64,000 nt of DNA from Peribacillus frigoritolerans (GCA_030562215.1 JAUPFL010000002.1:992001-1056000); one strand, 5' to 3'; shown: positions 8,689 to 17,467, counted from the stretch's first letter. Translations and numbers: made by a program. The notes: generated by a model from the sequence alone, not told the origin.

Positions 8689-9589
8689 TCAGACAAGTTT
8701 TAGAAACTGATCGATTTGATCTTCATATTCTTTTGGATTTTCATTATAAGATTGAGCGTGGGCCCCTTTTTTAGCGATGTACAGCTGCTTTGGGCCCTCT
8801 TTTTGCTGCATATAATTCCGCTGTCATGGAAGCGGGAATAAAACTGTCATTTTCACTATGGATGAAAAGCACGGGTTTTCGGATATTTTTCATATAATCG
8901 ATTGGGGACACTTCATTGGTCCAATATCCGTCACGGAGTTTGATGAACGTACGCCCAAGCGGAAACACGGTCCAAGAAGGAAATGGAACTTCATGCTTGA
9001 GCTGGTGTTTGATCTGATCCTCGAAGTTTGAAAATGGACAGTCGGCAATATAAAAATCAGCGCCATCTTCAAGCATTCCGGCATATAAAAGCAGGGTTAC
9101 GGCCCCCATGGATTCTCCATGAATGCCAATATGAAGGTCGGGACCTTTACGTCTTTTCAATTCATCGATTACGGCCTTCAGGTCGAATTTTTCATAATGT
9201 CCATAACTGCTCGTCTTGCCACCGGAATCCCCATGCCGGCGGTGGTCATAAATGATCGCATTGAAGCCCCGCTTAAGAAAAATGTTCATGTACTTGATCG
9301 AATTGACTTTGTTCTCCGTCACACCATGAGAAATGACCACCCACTTTTTGGTGTCATGCGGTTCGATAAACAAGCATTTCAAGGAATATCCTGATGGTGA
9401 CGATACCCAAATTTCCGATTTAGGCAGATTATCAAAATCCTCCGTGATCAGGCGTTTAGCCATGATTTCACGATTCTGGATAAAATCATCTTCCTTCTTT
9501 TTCATGTACATGATCCGATTGGAAAAATAAATGCCGACGCCGATGATATACGATAGGATTCCAGCCAGTGTAAACCACCATTTCTTCAT
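8689..9589 (-). CDS. Alpha/beta hydrolase (YqkD-like), frameshifted near the C-terminus
   Basis: About 300 aa once restored. An N-terminal membrane anchor (MKKWWFTLAGILSYIIGVGI) is followed by an alpha/beta-hydrolase fold with nucleophile elbow GIHGESMGA, upstream VVISHGVTENK (oxyanion region) and acid-side segment PVLFIHSENDSFI. The catalytic His is expected in KKGAHAQSY, which lies in the other frame. A one-base excess (or two missing) near 8805-8815 sends the reading into an early stop at 8771; the shifted frame restores the normal tail to 8689. Start ATG 9589 has gaggagg 7 nt upstream. Substrate unknown. The frameshift looks like a sequence error. Confidence 0.85.
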
Positions 9590-9719
9590 GAAAGGTCCTC
9601 CTCGGTTGATTTTCTTTATTTTACCATGAGGGAAAAGGGAAAACACTGTTTGAAAACCATGATGAGGAAAACGGCAGTCATGATATAATAATTTCATAAA
9701 TGGCCAGGAGGTTTTAAGG

Positions 9720-9981
9720 ATGAAAAAGAAACAGCCGCGAAAACAAAATCAAAGCAAAAACCAAGATAAAGATTCATCTTCATTGAAACTCGGTGATATG
9801 ATCAATCAAGATATCATGTCCCAGCTTCGTCAAAAGCAAAAAAGAACTTAATGAGGCTGAACAAGAGAAAAGGGCAGCGGAAGAAGAAAAAAAACGTGAA
9901 GAAAGAAAGCGGCGGGAGAAGAATAAATCATTCGAAGAACTATTGGGTGAAAGCAATCTGAACTGGAAGAACTATAAATGA
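9720..9981 (+). CDS. YqkE-like DUF3886 small charged protein, frameshifted
   Basis: Short, very lysine/glutamate-rich protein. The first part reads MKKKQPRKQNQSKNQ... LGDMINQDIMSQLRQKQK, and after one surplus A in the six-A run near 9842 the frame continues ELNEAEQEKRAAEEEKKREE to SFEELLGESNLNWKNYK at 9981. The composition and the FEELL tail fit the DUF3886/YqkE family of unknown function, and the position after yqkD matches B. subtilis. The Shine-Dalgarno ccaggagg precedes ATG 9720. Too short in each frame to appear as a long reading frame. Confidence 0.7.
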
Positions 9982-9986
9982 AGAAC

Positions 9987-10027
9987 AGGGAGCAGTTAAA
10001 GTTTTAAAAGGGCTGGCTCCCTTTTTC
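9987..10027 (+). terminator. Terminator after yqkE
   Basis: Stem agggagc / gctccct with a long loop, followed by ttttt, five bases downstream of the stop. Confidence 0.65.
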
Positions 10028-10142
10028 CGTTCAGGAAGATTTATTCCTTGCTGATATTCCTTTATTTTATAAAGTATAACGATTATATTAAAGATAAGTT
10101 CGATATGATTGCATATCGGATGGACTACTATTAGCTGGTGAT

Positions 10143-10583
10143 ATGATGCAAAGTAAAATAGAAAAAGTACTGGAAGACCAATTATGTTTCCTGCTTTATG
10201 CAAGTTCGCGGGAAATGACGAAGAAATATAAACCGCTGCTTGATAAACTTGAAGTGACATATCCTCAATATCTTGTTTTGCTTCTATTATGGGAACAGGA
10301 TACACTTACAGTAAAAAAACTTGGGGAGCTCCTTGCCCTCGACTCAGGAACGCTTACCCCCATGTTGAAACGAATGGAGCAGAATGGCTTGATTGTCCGT
10401 GAACGTTCAACTGAAGATGAACGGTCTGTCATGATTAAGTTGACGGAAAAGGGACTTGGTTTACAGGAAGAGGCCTGTTTCATTCCCGATCGCATTTCGG
10501 CTATGTCGGGTGAGGATAAGAGGGTGGTTGAGGATTTAAAAGCTTCGCTGCTCCAACTATTGAAAACATTACAGCAATTTTAG
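10143..10583 (+). CDS. ohrR: Organic-hydroperoxide-responsive MarR repressor OhrR
   Basis: 146 aa. MarR-fold repressor with the OhrR hallmark: a single reactive Cys near residue 15 (QLCFLLYASSREMTKKYKPLL) plus the two Tyr partners that stabilise its thiolate. The winged HTH spans ~45-110 (LDSGTLTPMLKRMEQNGLI, ERSTEDERSVMI wing). Oxidation of the Cys by organic peroxides releases DNA. It controls ohrA, which lies convergently 1.8 kb away beyond an insertion element. An additional Cys (EEACF) lies near residue 115. ATG 10143 or 10146 are both possible. Intact. Confidence 0.93.
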   Translation: MMQSKIEKVLEDQLCFLLYASSREMTKKYKPLLDKLEVTYPQYLVLLLLWEQDTLTVKKLGELLALDSGTLTPMLKRMEQNGLIVRERSTEDERSVMIKLTEKGLGLQEEACFIPDRISAMSGEDKRVVEDLKASLLQLLKTLQQF

Positions 10584-10594
10584 TTTTAGTGAAG

Positions 10595-10622
10595 AAAAGA
10601 CGCTTGGTAACCCCAAGCGTCT
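10595..10622. repeat. 28-bp direct repeat, left copy (terminator hairpin after ohrR)
   Basis: The 28-base hairpin aaaagacgctt..aagcgtct after ohrR is repeated exactly at 12333-12360 after ohrA. Here the T-tract is missing: after gcgtct the sequence switches to cagtttgtagac, the putative IS end. Confidence 0.85.
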
Positions 10623-10634
10623 CAGTTTGTAGAC

Positions 10635-10672
10635 AAAGGGGTTCGGAATTTAAAAATTCCGAACCCCTTTTA
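10635..10672 (-). terminator. Hairpin downstream of transposase
   Basis: Near-perfect palindrome aaaggggttcggaattt / aaattccgaacccctttt inside the left part of the IS. Read from the transposase side it is a strong stem; it may end the transposase message or shield it from outside transcription. Confidence 0.6.
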
Positions 10673-10730
10673 AAATTCCCTTGAAATTTTGACCAAAGGA
10701 TAAGAGATTTGGGCTCTTCGAGCCACTATG

Positions 10731-12088
10731 TTAAGCCATTTTAGGACCTTTCCATGTCCAAGTGGCCATCTTCTTTAAATTAATGGCAGCGAAAGTAAGC
10801 ATCGCTTGCATCGACAATTTTTTAAGTCCCCTTAAAGTAGTCCAACGCATACCATGCTTTTCTTTTGCATCTGCGAATACACGCTCAATCGTTTCATTGC
10901 GTTTCGCATATATAGGTTTTACATCTTGATGATGACGCAGATGATCTGCTTCTTCCACATATGCTTGCCAGATATGCCGTGTCACTACTTTTTGATAGTC
11001 TTTGCTTTCAGTACACCGTGATAAAAATGAGCATGTTGCACAAATTTGTTTTGGCGATTTGTACTCGCGATAGCCCTCTTTATTTGTTGTTGAGTACTTT
11101 AAAGTTTCTCCCGAAGGGTTAAAGATAACAATCGAAGTGTTCATCGTAAACATGGTCATGTTTGCGAAAGAATCCTTCTTTTGTACGAGGACGTGTATAG
11201 GTAAAGCAGGTGTGATTTCTTTGTTAAATAGGTAGCTTGTAATCACTGGTGTTGTATAAGTTGCATCTGCGGCAACTGCTTCTGGTTTTCCAACCCTCTC
11301 AATCACTTGCTCAACAAGTGGCTCCAAAATATGACTGTCATGTGTATTACCAGGTGTTACAATCGTTCCCAATACAAAACCGTTGCGGTCTGCGGCCGCA
11401 TGGAATGAATGGCAAACTGTTTTGTTCGTTCATCTTTCACATAGTAGCCACTCTCAGGATCCGTAGTACTTTCTTTAATTACTTTGGTTTCTTCCTTATC
11501 AAATTTATCTGGTGGAAAAGGCTTCTTTCCATGGTTTTCACGATCTTGATTTATTTCATCTTGAAGACGTCCTTGATATGCTCGTGTTTCTTTGCGTACG
11601 ATTTTCTTTTCAAATTTACGCTTATTCGCATTGGCTTTCACATGTGTGGAATCGACAAATATGTGTTTAGCACTTATTAACTTTCTTTCAGCAGCTGTCA
11701 TTAAGATGCGATAGAAAATCTGTTCAAACAGGTCTGTATCTTTAAAGTGTCGCTCATAATTTTTCCCGAACGTTGAGAAATGAGGTACTTTATCATGGAA
11801 ACCATAGCCTAAGAACCAACGGTAAGCCATATTTGTTTCAACTTCTTCAATCGTTTTACGCATGGAACGAATACCGAAGGTATATTGAATGAATGTCAGT
11901 TTAACTAAGATAACTGGATCAATACTTGGGCGCCCTACCTCTGAATACATATCTATCACCAAGTCATAAATGAAAGTGAAGTCAACGGAAGCCTCCATTT
12001 TACGAATTAAATAATTCGCCGGCACCAGTTGATCTAAAGTAATTATTTCAAGTTGATCTCGCTGATTAGAATTATGTTTCGAAAGCAT
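10731..12088 (-). pseudogene. IS1182-family transposase, multiple frameshifts
   Basis: N-terminal part (12088 to ~11360) reads MLSKHNSNQRDQLEIITLDQLVP with the DUF772-type segment RPSIDPVILVKLTFIQYTFG and the DDE-domain start IFVDSTHVKANANK. The rest (to 10731) has GNTHDSHILEPL, AVAADATYTTP and the end YAKRNETIERVFADAKEKHGMRW (DDE_Tnp_1 C-terminal). The parts are separated by a one-base loss near 11430. A further pair of compensating shifts lies between about 11200 and 11130, where the expected Arg/His-rich text reads as unrelated residues. Start ATG 12088 follows a gagg Shine-Dalgarno. Read as given it could not make an active enzyme, but the errors may be technical. Confidence 0.8.
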
Positions 12089-12175
12089 GCTCATCGCCTC
12101 AAGTTTTAATAGTTCTATTTTAAAACCCAAAAAGACTGTAGGCAAAAAGGAGTTCTATCTGAAATTTTAAACATA

Positions 12176-12308
12176 GTTGATTGGAACGGAAGGTGCGAGA
12201 CTCCTGCGGGAATAGCGAGTCCAAGGAAGGGAGACCCCACAGGCGCAAGTGCGCCGAGGAGGCTCCCGGACCGCCCGCGGAAAGCGAGTGCCTGAAGTGG
12301 AAATCAAC
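12176..12308. repeat. 133-bp GC-rich dispersed Bacillus repeat
   Basis: It starts gttgattggaacggaag and ends gaagtggaaatcaac, so the termini are inverted (gttgatt/aatcaac). The inside is far richer in G+C than the surroundings, with a perfect small hairpin ggcgca-ag-tgcgcc and ccgcggaaagcgag near the end. I recognise this as a member of a dispersed intergenic repeat type found in several Bacillus-group genomes (gcgagactcctgcggg...); I know of no settled function. Confidence 0.7.
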
Positions 12309-12328
12309 GTCAAAATTTGTACAAGCCC

Positions 12329-12368
12329 AACAAAAAGACGCTTGGTAACCCCAAGCGTCTTTTTGTTG
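12329..12368. terminator. Palindromic bidirectional terminator downstream of ohrA (right copy of the 28-bp repeat)
   Basis: A 40-base palindrome, caacaaaaagacgctt / aagcgtctttttgttg, just past the ohrA stop. Its core 12333-12360 equals the hairpin after ohrR at 10595-10622. It works in both directions, as expected for what was probably once the shared terminator of convergent ohrR and ohrA. Confidence 0.85.
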
Positions 12369-12370
12369 GA

Positions 12371-12799
12371 CTAGTCTACATCTATTTCAAAGGCGACATC
12401 GACATTGCCATTGATTGCTTTTGAATAAGGACACATTTGATGCGCTTTATGAACAAGGGTTTCGAATGTCTCCTTGTCGACCCCGGAGCCCTTCACAGCC
12501 AAAGTTACAGCCAAGCTATACTGATGCATCTCACCCATCAATAGACTGACGCTTGCGGTGACTTTGGAATCGAAAGAAACGCGTTCAATTTTACCAACTG
12601 ATTGCAAAGCACTATCAAAACATGCAGCATAACCAGCTGCAAAAAGCTGTTCCGGATTAGATGCTTCAGGCATCTGTTTAGCCCTAGGCGTTCCAGGCAT
12701 CGCAATATCAACCGTGAAGTTGCCGTCAGCAGAAATTGCCGTTCCTTCTCTGCCGCCATCAACTGTTACAGACGTTGTAAATAATGTTTTTGTCATCAT
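12371..12799 (-). CDS. ohrA: Organic hydroperoxide resistance protein Ohr
   Basis: 142 aa. Ohr/OsmC-fold thiol peroxidase that reduces organic and fatty-acid hydroperoxides. The two catalytic cysteines are visible: the peroxidatic one in AAGYAACFDSALQ (~residue 60) and the resolving one in AHQMCPYSKA (~residue 124). The Shine-Dalgarno gggag lies 5-8 nt before the ATG pair at 12799/12796. It sits convergent to ohrR, its likely repressor gene. A 14-bp palindrome in the promoter is a candidate operator. Intact. Confidence 0.93.
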   Translation of the reverse strand: MMTKTLFTTSVTVDGGREGTAISADGNFTVDIAMPGTPRAKQMPEASNPEQLFAAGYAACFDSALQSVGKIERVSFDSKVTASVSLLMGEMHQYSLAVTLAVKGSGVDKETFETLVHKAHQMCPYSKAINGNVDVAFEIDVD

Positions 12800-12825
12800 T
12801 TTTTCTCCCTTACCTTTTTATTTTT

Positions 12826-12871
12826 AATTGTGCACAATTGAATTTTACAATATTAATTTTAGGATGTCCAA
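12826..12871 (-). promoter_or_regulatory. ohrA promoter with palindromic OhrR-type operator
   Basis: On the minus strand, TTGGAC (12866-12871) and TAAAAT (12842-12847) stand 18 bp apart as -35 and -10. Directly downstream is the perfect 14-bp palindrome aattgtgcacaatt at 12826-12839, which resembles the AT-rich inverted repeat bound by OhrR. OhrR binding here is inferred from position and symmetry. Confidence 0.6.
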
Positions 12872-13038
12872 TGAAATGTTTAAAACCGTTTAATTGGTTT
12901 TGAAAGGAATTAGAATGATCGGAACTTGAAATCGGTAAAGAAGAAGTATGGTGAAAAAAAGGTGGAACGGAAAAAGGCTGACTATCCCGTTGGTTAAACG
13001 GAGACAGTGCAGCCTAAAGGTTCATCCTGACATATTTA

Positions 13039-13944
13039 TTAATTACGGTGACTTTCATATTTATTCACTTTGGTCAACCGCTTCAGGATATCCAACTCAG
13101 TTTTGGACAGTGAAGGGCTGTTAGCGGCCTGGCAGTTATCACGGAGCTGCTGTACCGAGCTTGCTCCTGGAACAACGGTAGCGACGCTTTGATGGGACAA
13201 TACATATTGAATTGCCGTTTCATTCAACTTCCTATCGGAAAGTTTGTCCTTTATTTGCGGAAGCAAATCTTTAAGTTCGTGATAGCTATAGTCAAGGTAT
13301 CCATCCTCATTTGCTTTTTCAAGCATTTTTTCACTGAGCAGCCCTTTGGCAAGGGGCCACGGGCGATCATGCTGATCTGTTTGCTGGCCAAAAGGGACAG
13401 CCACTCTTCTGGGCGGCGGTCGAGTAGATTAAATTGCATCATCACGGAATCAAGCTCAGACTTTTCAGTGAATTCCTTGATGACATTCGGACGAATCGAG
13501 GAAATTCCATAATATCGGATATAGCCTTCTTTTTCAAATCTTCAAATGCTTCTACCGTTTCTTCGATATTGTCTGAAGTGGTGCCGCCATGTAACTGATA
13601 AAGATCAATATAATCAGTTCCCAATCGCTTTAAGCTATCTTTTACTGCCGTTTTAATATGAGCGCCAGATGGATCCCAGCTCCAGGAATCTTTATTTTCA
13701 TTCCAGCGGTTTCCAACCTTGGTGGCTATGTATACCTTATCGCGGACCGATTTTAAATTCTTTCCGACGATTTCTTCATTCATACCGAAATCATATAAAT
13801 CGGCAGTATCAAAATAATTGATTCCTTCATCTAAAGCGGCCTGTATGATTTCGGATGCCTGATTTTCAATAGTCCCCAATGACATGCATCCAAGCCCGAT
13901 TTCAGAAACTAGCAAGTCAGAATTTCCTAGTCTGCGTTTTTCAT
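13039..13944 (-). CDS. Aldo/keto reductase (YqkF-like), three frameshifts
   Basis: About 302 aa when restored. NADPH-dependent TIM-barrel oxidoreductase: LLVSEIGLGCMSLG at the start, catalytic Asp/Tyr in YFDTADLYDFG, Lys in VYIATKVG, His in YQLHGG, and the NADP-binding end TVVPGASSVQQL. Shifts are needed at three places: one A missing just after the start (13935-13940, giving MKKRRLGNSDLL), near 13530 (DLKKEGYIRYYGISS expected) and near 13345 (ARGPLAKGLLSEKM). The order yqkD-yqkE-yqkF-nudF is kept around ohrR/ohrA. Substrate unknown. Confidence 0.85.
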
Positions 13945-14000
13945 GTTATCCACTCCCTTTACATTCATTGTAAAGGAGAAATCCATTTCACTCAAAGAAT

Positions 14001-14162
14001 TCACTTGATCCGTTTTAAAGGAGTGGGCGGCACCTGATCGTGTATGTCGGCAATCCAATCATTGACATAAACATATTGATTTTGTAATTGTTTTAGTTTT
14101 TGAAGGATTTCCCAGCTCTTTCCGGATAAAGTAACGCTTTTTTCCAATACGTAAACTTTCAT
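14001..14162 (-). CDS. Small conserved hypothetical protein
   Basis: 53 aa: MKVYVLEKSVTLSGKSWEIL, then a helical KLKQLQNQYVYVNDWI and a proline-rich tail. ATG 14162 is preceded by a very good ggaggg Shine-Dalgarno at 7-8 nt, which supports a real gene; the longer in-frame reading toward 14363 lacks one. It is divergent from nudF. Function unknown; probably cytoplasmic. Confidence 0.65.
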   Translation of the reverse strand: MKVYVLEKSVTLSGKSWEILQKLKQLQNQYVYVNDWIADIHDQVPPTPLKRIK

Positions 14163-14237
14163 TAAATCGCCCTCCATCTTTATTATGGTAAAATGTATGA
14201 GGAAACATGCTGCAATTAGAACAGAGGAGTGGTCAGG

Positions 14238-14789
14238 ATGAAAAAATTTGAAGAAAAAACGCTGTCTTCGGAAAAAATCTTCACAGGAAAAGTAATCAGC
14301 CTGCAAGTGGATGATGTAGAGCTTCCTGATGGGAAAACGGGTAAACGTGAAATAATCAAGCATCCGGGAGCGGTTGCCATCATAGCTCTCACGTCAGAAA
14401 ATAAGATCATCATGGTTGAACAGTACCGTAAAGCGCTGGAGAGAAGCTTGGTGGAAATTCCTGCAGGGAAGCTGGAAAAAGGCGAAGAACCGGTTCTGTC
14501 GGCTAAACGGGAGCTGGAAGAGGAGACAGGTTATGATTGTGAAAAAATGGAGCACATCATATCCTTCTATACATCCCCAGGTTTCGCCGATGAATTGGTC
14601 CACATGTATGTGGCCCACAATTTGAAAAAGAAAGAAAATGCGGCACCACTGGATGAAGATGAATTTGTCGAGATGCTTGAACTCACGTTGGAGGAAGCCC
14701 AAACTTATATGGATGAAGGGAAGATCCAGGATGCCAAAACGGCATATGCAGTTCAGTATCTGCAATTGAAAAAGGCGATGACATCATAA
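14238..14789 (+). CDS. nudF: ADP-ribose pyrophosphatase (Nudix)
   Basis: 183 aa. Hydrolyses ADP-ribose to AMP and ribose-5-phosphate. The Nudix box GKLEKGEEPVLSAKRELEEETG (G-x5-E-x7-REL-x-EE-x-G) lies near residues 75-97. The upstream VEQYRKALERSLVEIPAG and downstream SFYTSPGFADE are typical of the NudF/ADPRase subfamily. I chose ATG 14238 (ggaggagtggtcagg upstream) over the GTG at 14229. The endoQ-like gene begins at the next base after its stop, so they form an operon of nucleotide and DNA sanitation genes. Confidence 0.92.
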   Translation: MKKFEEKTLSSEKIFTGKVISLQVDDVELPDGKTGKREIIKHPGAVAIIALTSENKIIMVEQYRKALERSLVEIPAGKLEKGEEPVLSAKRELEEETGYDCEKMEHIISFYTSPGFADELVHMYVAHNLKKKENAAPLDEDEFVEMLELTLEEAQTYMDEGKIQDAKTAYAVQYLQLKKAMTS

Positions 14790-16010
14790 ATGAAAGAGTA
14801 TTACGCTGACCTGCATATCCATATAGGCAGAACGAGAAGCGGAAGGGCCGTGAAAATAACAGGTGCTAAAACGTTAACCTTCAGCAATGTGCTGCAAGTG
14901 GCAAGTGAAAGGAAGGGCCTTGATCTAATCGGGATAATCGATTGCCATTCTCCTGAAATTATCGAAGAGATCGAAGCGGGGATTCTGGATGGCGAAATCA
15001 CGGAAAAGATTGAAGGCGGACTTCAATACAAGAATACAACCATCATTCCGGGCTCGGAGATTGAAATTTATGATCAGAATTGTAATGGACCGATCCATGT
15101 CCTCGCCTATTTTCCCACTTTAAAAGCGATGAAGGAATTCTCCTCATGGATGAGCGGACATGTTAAAAATATCACCTTGAGCTCCCAAAGGATTTATTGC
15201 GATGGAAGAACGCTGCAAAAAATCGTGAAGTCACTGGGCGGCCTGTTTATCCCGGCACATGTTTTCACCCCATTTAAAAGCTTATATGGAAAAGGGGTGC
15301 GATCCAGTCTGACAGAAGTATTCGATCCGAAGCTAATTGATGCCATCGAACTTGGTTTAAGTTCAGATACAGAAATGGTCAAGGATATCGAGGAGTTGGA
15401 CTCCTATGTATTCGTAACAAATTCCGATGCGCATTCGCTTGGGAAAATCGCTCGTGAATATCAAAAAGTCCTGCTTGAAGAACCAAGTTTCAATGAGTTG
15501 GCAAAAGCCCTTAAAGAAACAGGGAATCGCAAGGTGACCGTTAATTATGGATTGAACCCCTTATTGGGAAAGTATCATCAAACCGTATGTTCAGGGTGTT
15601 TACATCAGGTATTGAGGGATAGTGAACAATGTCCTGAGTGTGGTAATAAATCCATTATTAAAGGGGTATCGTCCAGGATTGAAGAACTCTCCATTTCCGA
15701 GATGGACGGGAGAAACGGAAAGGAAAGGCCGCCGTATATCCATCAAGTACCACTAGATTTCATACCGGGACTTGGACCTAAATCCATGGAAAAACTGCTG
15801 GTGGCATTTGGAACAGAGATGAATATCCTTCATGAAGTTACGCTTGAACAGCTAATGGAAATCGTTCCTGAAAAATTGGCGGTCTACATCGATTCTGCCA
15901 GAAAAGGGACGCTTTCTTTTGAAGTGGGGGGCGGAGGAAAGTACGGAAAGATCAAAAAGGAATTAACTGAAAAAGTCCTGACAGATGAGATCTGCCAGGA
16001 CTTTTTTTAA
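14790..16010 (+). CDS. Endonuclease Q-like PHP-domain protein
   Basis: 406 aa. N-terminal PHP phosphoesterase domain (YYADLHIHIG with the first metal His pair; IIDCHSPE; PGSEIEI; PAHVFTP; NSDAHS). A four-Cys zinc finger follows (CSGC...CPEC, ~residues 268-285), then a helix-hairpin-helix-like segment (PLDFIPGLGPKSMEKLL). This is the architecture of endonuclease Q, which nicks 5' to deaminated bases or abasic sites; it was described first in Thermococcales and later in some Bacillus. It abuts nudF with no gap and ends in a strong shared terminator. Intact. Confidence 0.82.
   Translation: MKEYYADLHIHIGRTRSGRAVKITGAKTLTFSNVLQVASERKGLDLIGIIDCHSPEIIEEIEAGILDGEITEKIEGGLQYKNTTIIPGSEIEIYDQNCNGPIHVLAYFPTLKAMKEFSSWMSGHVKNITLSSQRIYCDGRTLQKIVKSLGGLFIPAHVFTPFKSLYGKGVRSSLTEVFDPKLIDAIELGLSSDTEMVKDIEELDSYVFVTNSDAHSLGKIAREYQKVLLEEPSFNELAKALKETGNRKVTVNYGLNPLLGKYHQTVCSGCLHQVLRDSEQCPECGNKSIIKGVSSRIEELSISEMDGRNGKERPPYIHQVPLDFIPGLGPKSMEKLLVAFGTEMNILHEVTLEQLMEIVPEKLAVYIDSARKGTLSFEVGGGGKYGKIKKELTEKVLTDEICQDFF
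15970..16010. terminator. Bidirectional terminator between endoQ-like gene and acetyltransferase
   Basis: Stem aaaaagtcctg / ccaggacttttttt overlapping the end of the endoQ-like coding region. The T-run on the right and A-run on the left serve both convergent genes. Confidence 0.8.
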
Positions 16011-16570
16011 TTTGTAGTTTTTGCATAAATGGAGGTGTCCCGCACTTCCTTTCCGTCTGCACTAAGGCAGTCATTACGCAAAATTCCTTCAAGGGTAAAT
16101 CCCAGCTTCTCGGGAATCCGTTTGCTGGCAATATTATTAGGATCACAGCGAATTTCGACCCGTTTTGCGCCGTAATGGTAAAAGGCGAATTTGGTTAACT
16201 TTTCCACGGTCTCCGTTATGTAGCCTAGTTTACTGAATCTCGTATCAATCCAATAGCCAATTTCGAATTTAGGGATATCCCAGTTAATTCGGTGCAGACC
16301 AGTGGAGCCGATGAATTGATCGTCTTCTTTCCTATAAATATGGAGTCTGATATCCTCTTTTAAAATGAAGTCCGCAAAGGCCTTAAGAACGTTCTGTTCA
16401 GAGGTTTCCAAAGAAACATCTTGATGGGCAAACGGCAGCCACTGTTGCAATTCAGGTTTAGAATGGACAATGGCTTCGTAAAGGTCCAGGCCATCGCCAG
16501 GCTGACAAGGTCTTAGATATAATCGTGGGGTTTCAATTTTTTCGGGAAAATCCATTAATATAGGTTTCAT
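16007..16570 (-). CDS. GNAT acetyltransferase, RimJ/RimL type
   Basis: 187 aa. Starts with the RimJ/RimL-family segment IETPRLYLRPCQPGDG. The acetyl-CoA-binding core shows IGSTGLHRINW and FEIGYWIDTRFSKLGYITE, and the C-terminal NIASKRIPEKLGFTLEGILRND is characteristic. It probably acetylates a protein N-terminus (ribosomal serine type) or a small amine; the target is not predictable. ATG 16570 has a ggaggcag Shine-Dalgarno. Intact; shares the terminator at 15970. Confidence 0.88.
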   Translation of the reverse strand: MKPILMDFPEKIETPRLYLRPCQPGDGLDLYEAIVHSKPELQQWLPFAHQDVSLETSEQNVLKAFADFILKEDIRLHIYRKEDDQFIGSTGLHRINWDIPKFEIGYWIDTRFSKLGYITETVEKLTKFAFYHYGAKRVEIRCDPNNIASKRIPEKLGFTLEGILRNDCLSADGKEVRDTSIYAKTTN

Positions 16571-16702
16571 ATCCTGCCTCCATCTCATTGGTATGGAAAA
16601 TTATAACATGGATTGGGTTCAAGGTGTTCGGCTGATGGGGAAAGTTTTCTTAGCATAAATGAAAGAGTGAAAACATAGATTCTAGTAAGCGGAGTTGGGA
16701 GG

Positions 16703-17355
16703 ATGAAAGATGAAAAAAAATCTGTCGTACAAAATGCCGTAATGAAACATATTAACGAACATTCCTCATTATATGTCTTTATCACTGTGCTTTTTTGATG
16801 GGTGTCATTTTTGGGGCAATATTGGTGAATAGCTTGAGCTTTACCCAAAAGGAAGACTTGTTCTATTATTTATCGCAATTTTTCGGACAAGTATCCAAAG
16901 GTGAATTTGCATCTTCGCATGATATGTTCAGCCAAAGTATTATGCATAATATAAAATATATAGGGGTCATCTGGATTCTCGGAATATCGGTCATCGGTTT
17001 GCCTGTCATCCTGGTTTTGTTATTTATAAAAGGGATGGTTGTTGGATTCACGGTAGGCTTTTTAGTCAATCAAATGGGATGGAGCGGGTTCTTATTATCG
17101 TTTGTCGCTATTCTGCCCCAAAATATTTTCATCGTCCCGATATTCATCGTAATAACCGTTCTTGCAGTCTCGTTATCAATGAAAATGATCAGCCGGATTT
17201 TCCTTAAGCAGGTTCGTGAACCGCTGAAGCCGATAATTTCACGGTATATTTTCTCATTGGTTTTGTCGGGGGTATTTTTGATTGCGGCAGCTGCATTTGA
17301 AGCGTACCTATCCCCTTCTTTAATGAAAAATGTCGTAAGTTTATTGGGTCATTGA
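16703..17355 (+). CDS. spoIIM: Stage II sporulation protein M, frameshifted
   Basis: About 217 aa restored. Polytopic membrane protein of the SpoIID-M-P complex that drives engulfment. The N-terminal cytosolic stretch (HINEHSSLYVFITVLF) leads into the first membrane segment (MGVIFGAILVNSL). Further membrane segments lie at about YIGVIWILGISVIGLPVILV, SGFLLSFVAILP and the C-terminal region. One T is missing in the ctttttt run near 16795, giving a false TGA. The ATG at 16710 has a better-spaced Shine-Dalgarno but would need one more A in the eight-A run behind it. It is followed by fur. Confidence 0.9.
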
Positions 17356-17406
17356 TGGAAATATACCGTTCCCGCAAATTTTTTTATCTTTAACAAGAAA
17401 TCTATT

Positions 17407-17433
17407 TTGACAGTTTCCCTCTTTTGATATAAT
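17407..17433 (+). promoter_or_regulatory. Putative sigma-A promoter of fur
   Basis: TTGACA (17407-17412) and TATAAT (17428-17433) match consensus exactly but are only 15 bp apart, shorter than the usual 17. Either the spacer has lost bases in this sequence or the promoter is weak. It lies 34 bases before the fur start. Confidence 0.55.
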
Positions 17434-17467
17434 GGATAAGATAGCGGCGCGGGAGGGAATATTAGGT

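Larger units (their letters stand above)
10623..12332 (-). mobile_element. IS1182-like insertion element region between ohrR and ohrA
   Basis: The interval between the two 28-bp terminator copies is 1710 bp. It contains one transposase gene (minus strand) of the IS1182 type, a strong hairpin after it (10635-10672), and a 133-bp GC-rich dispersed repeat near the right end. The left end begins cagtttgtagacaaag; a loosely similar inward sequence (cttgtacaaat) lies near 12315-12325, and another related motif (agactgtaggcaaa) near 12132. The exact right end of the IS is therefore not fixed: it could lie near 12145 with the repeat as a separate element, or near 12332. Confidence 0.7.
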
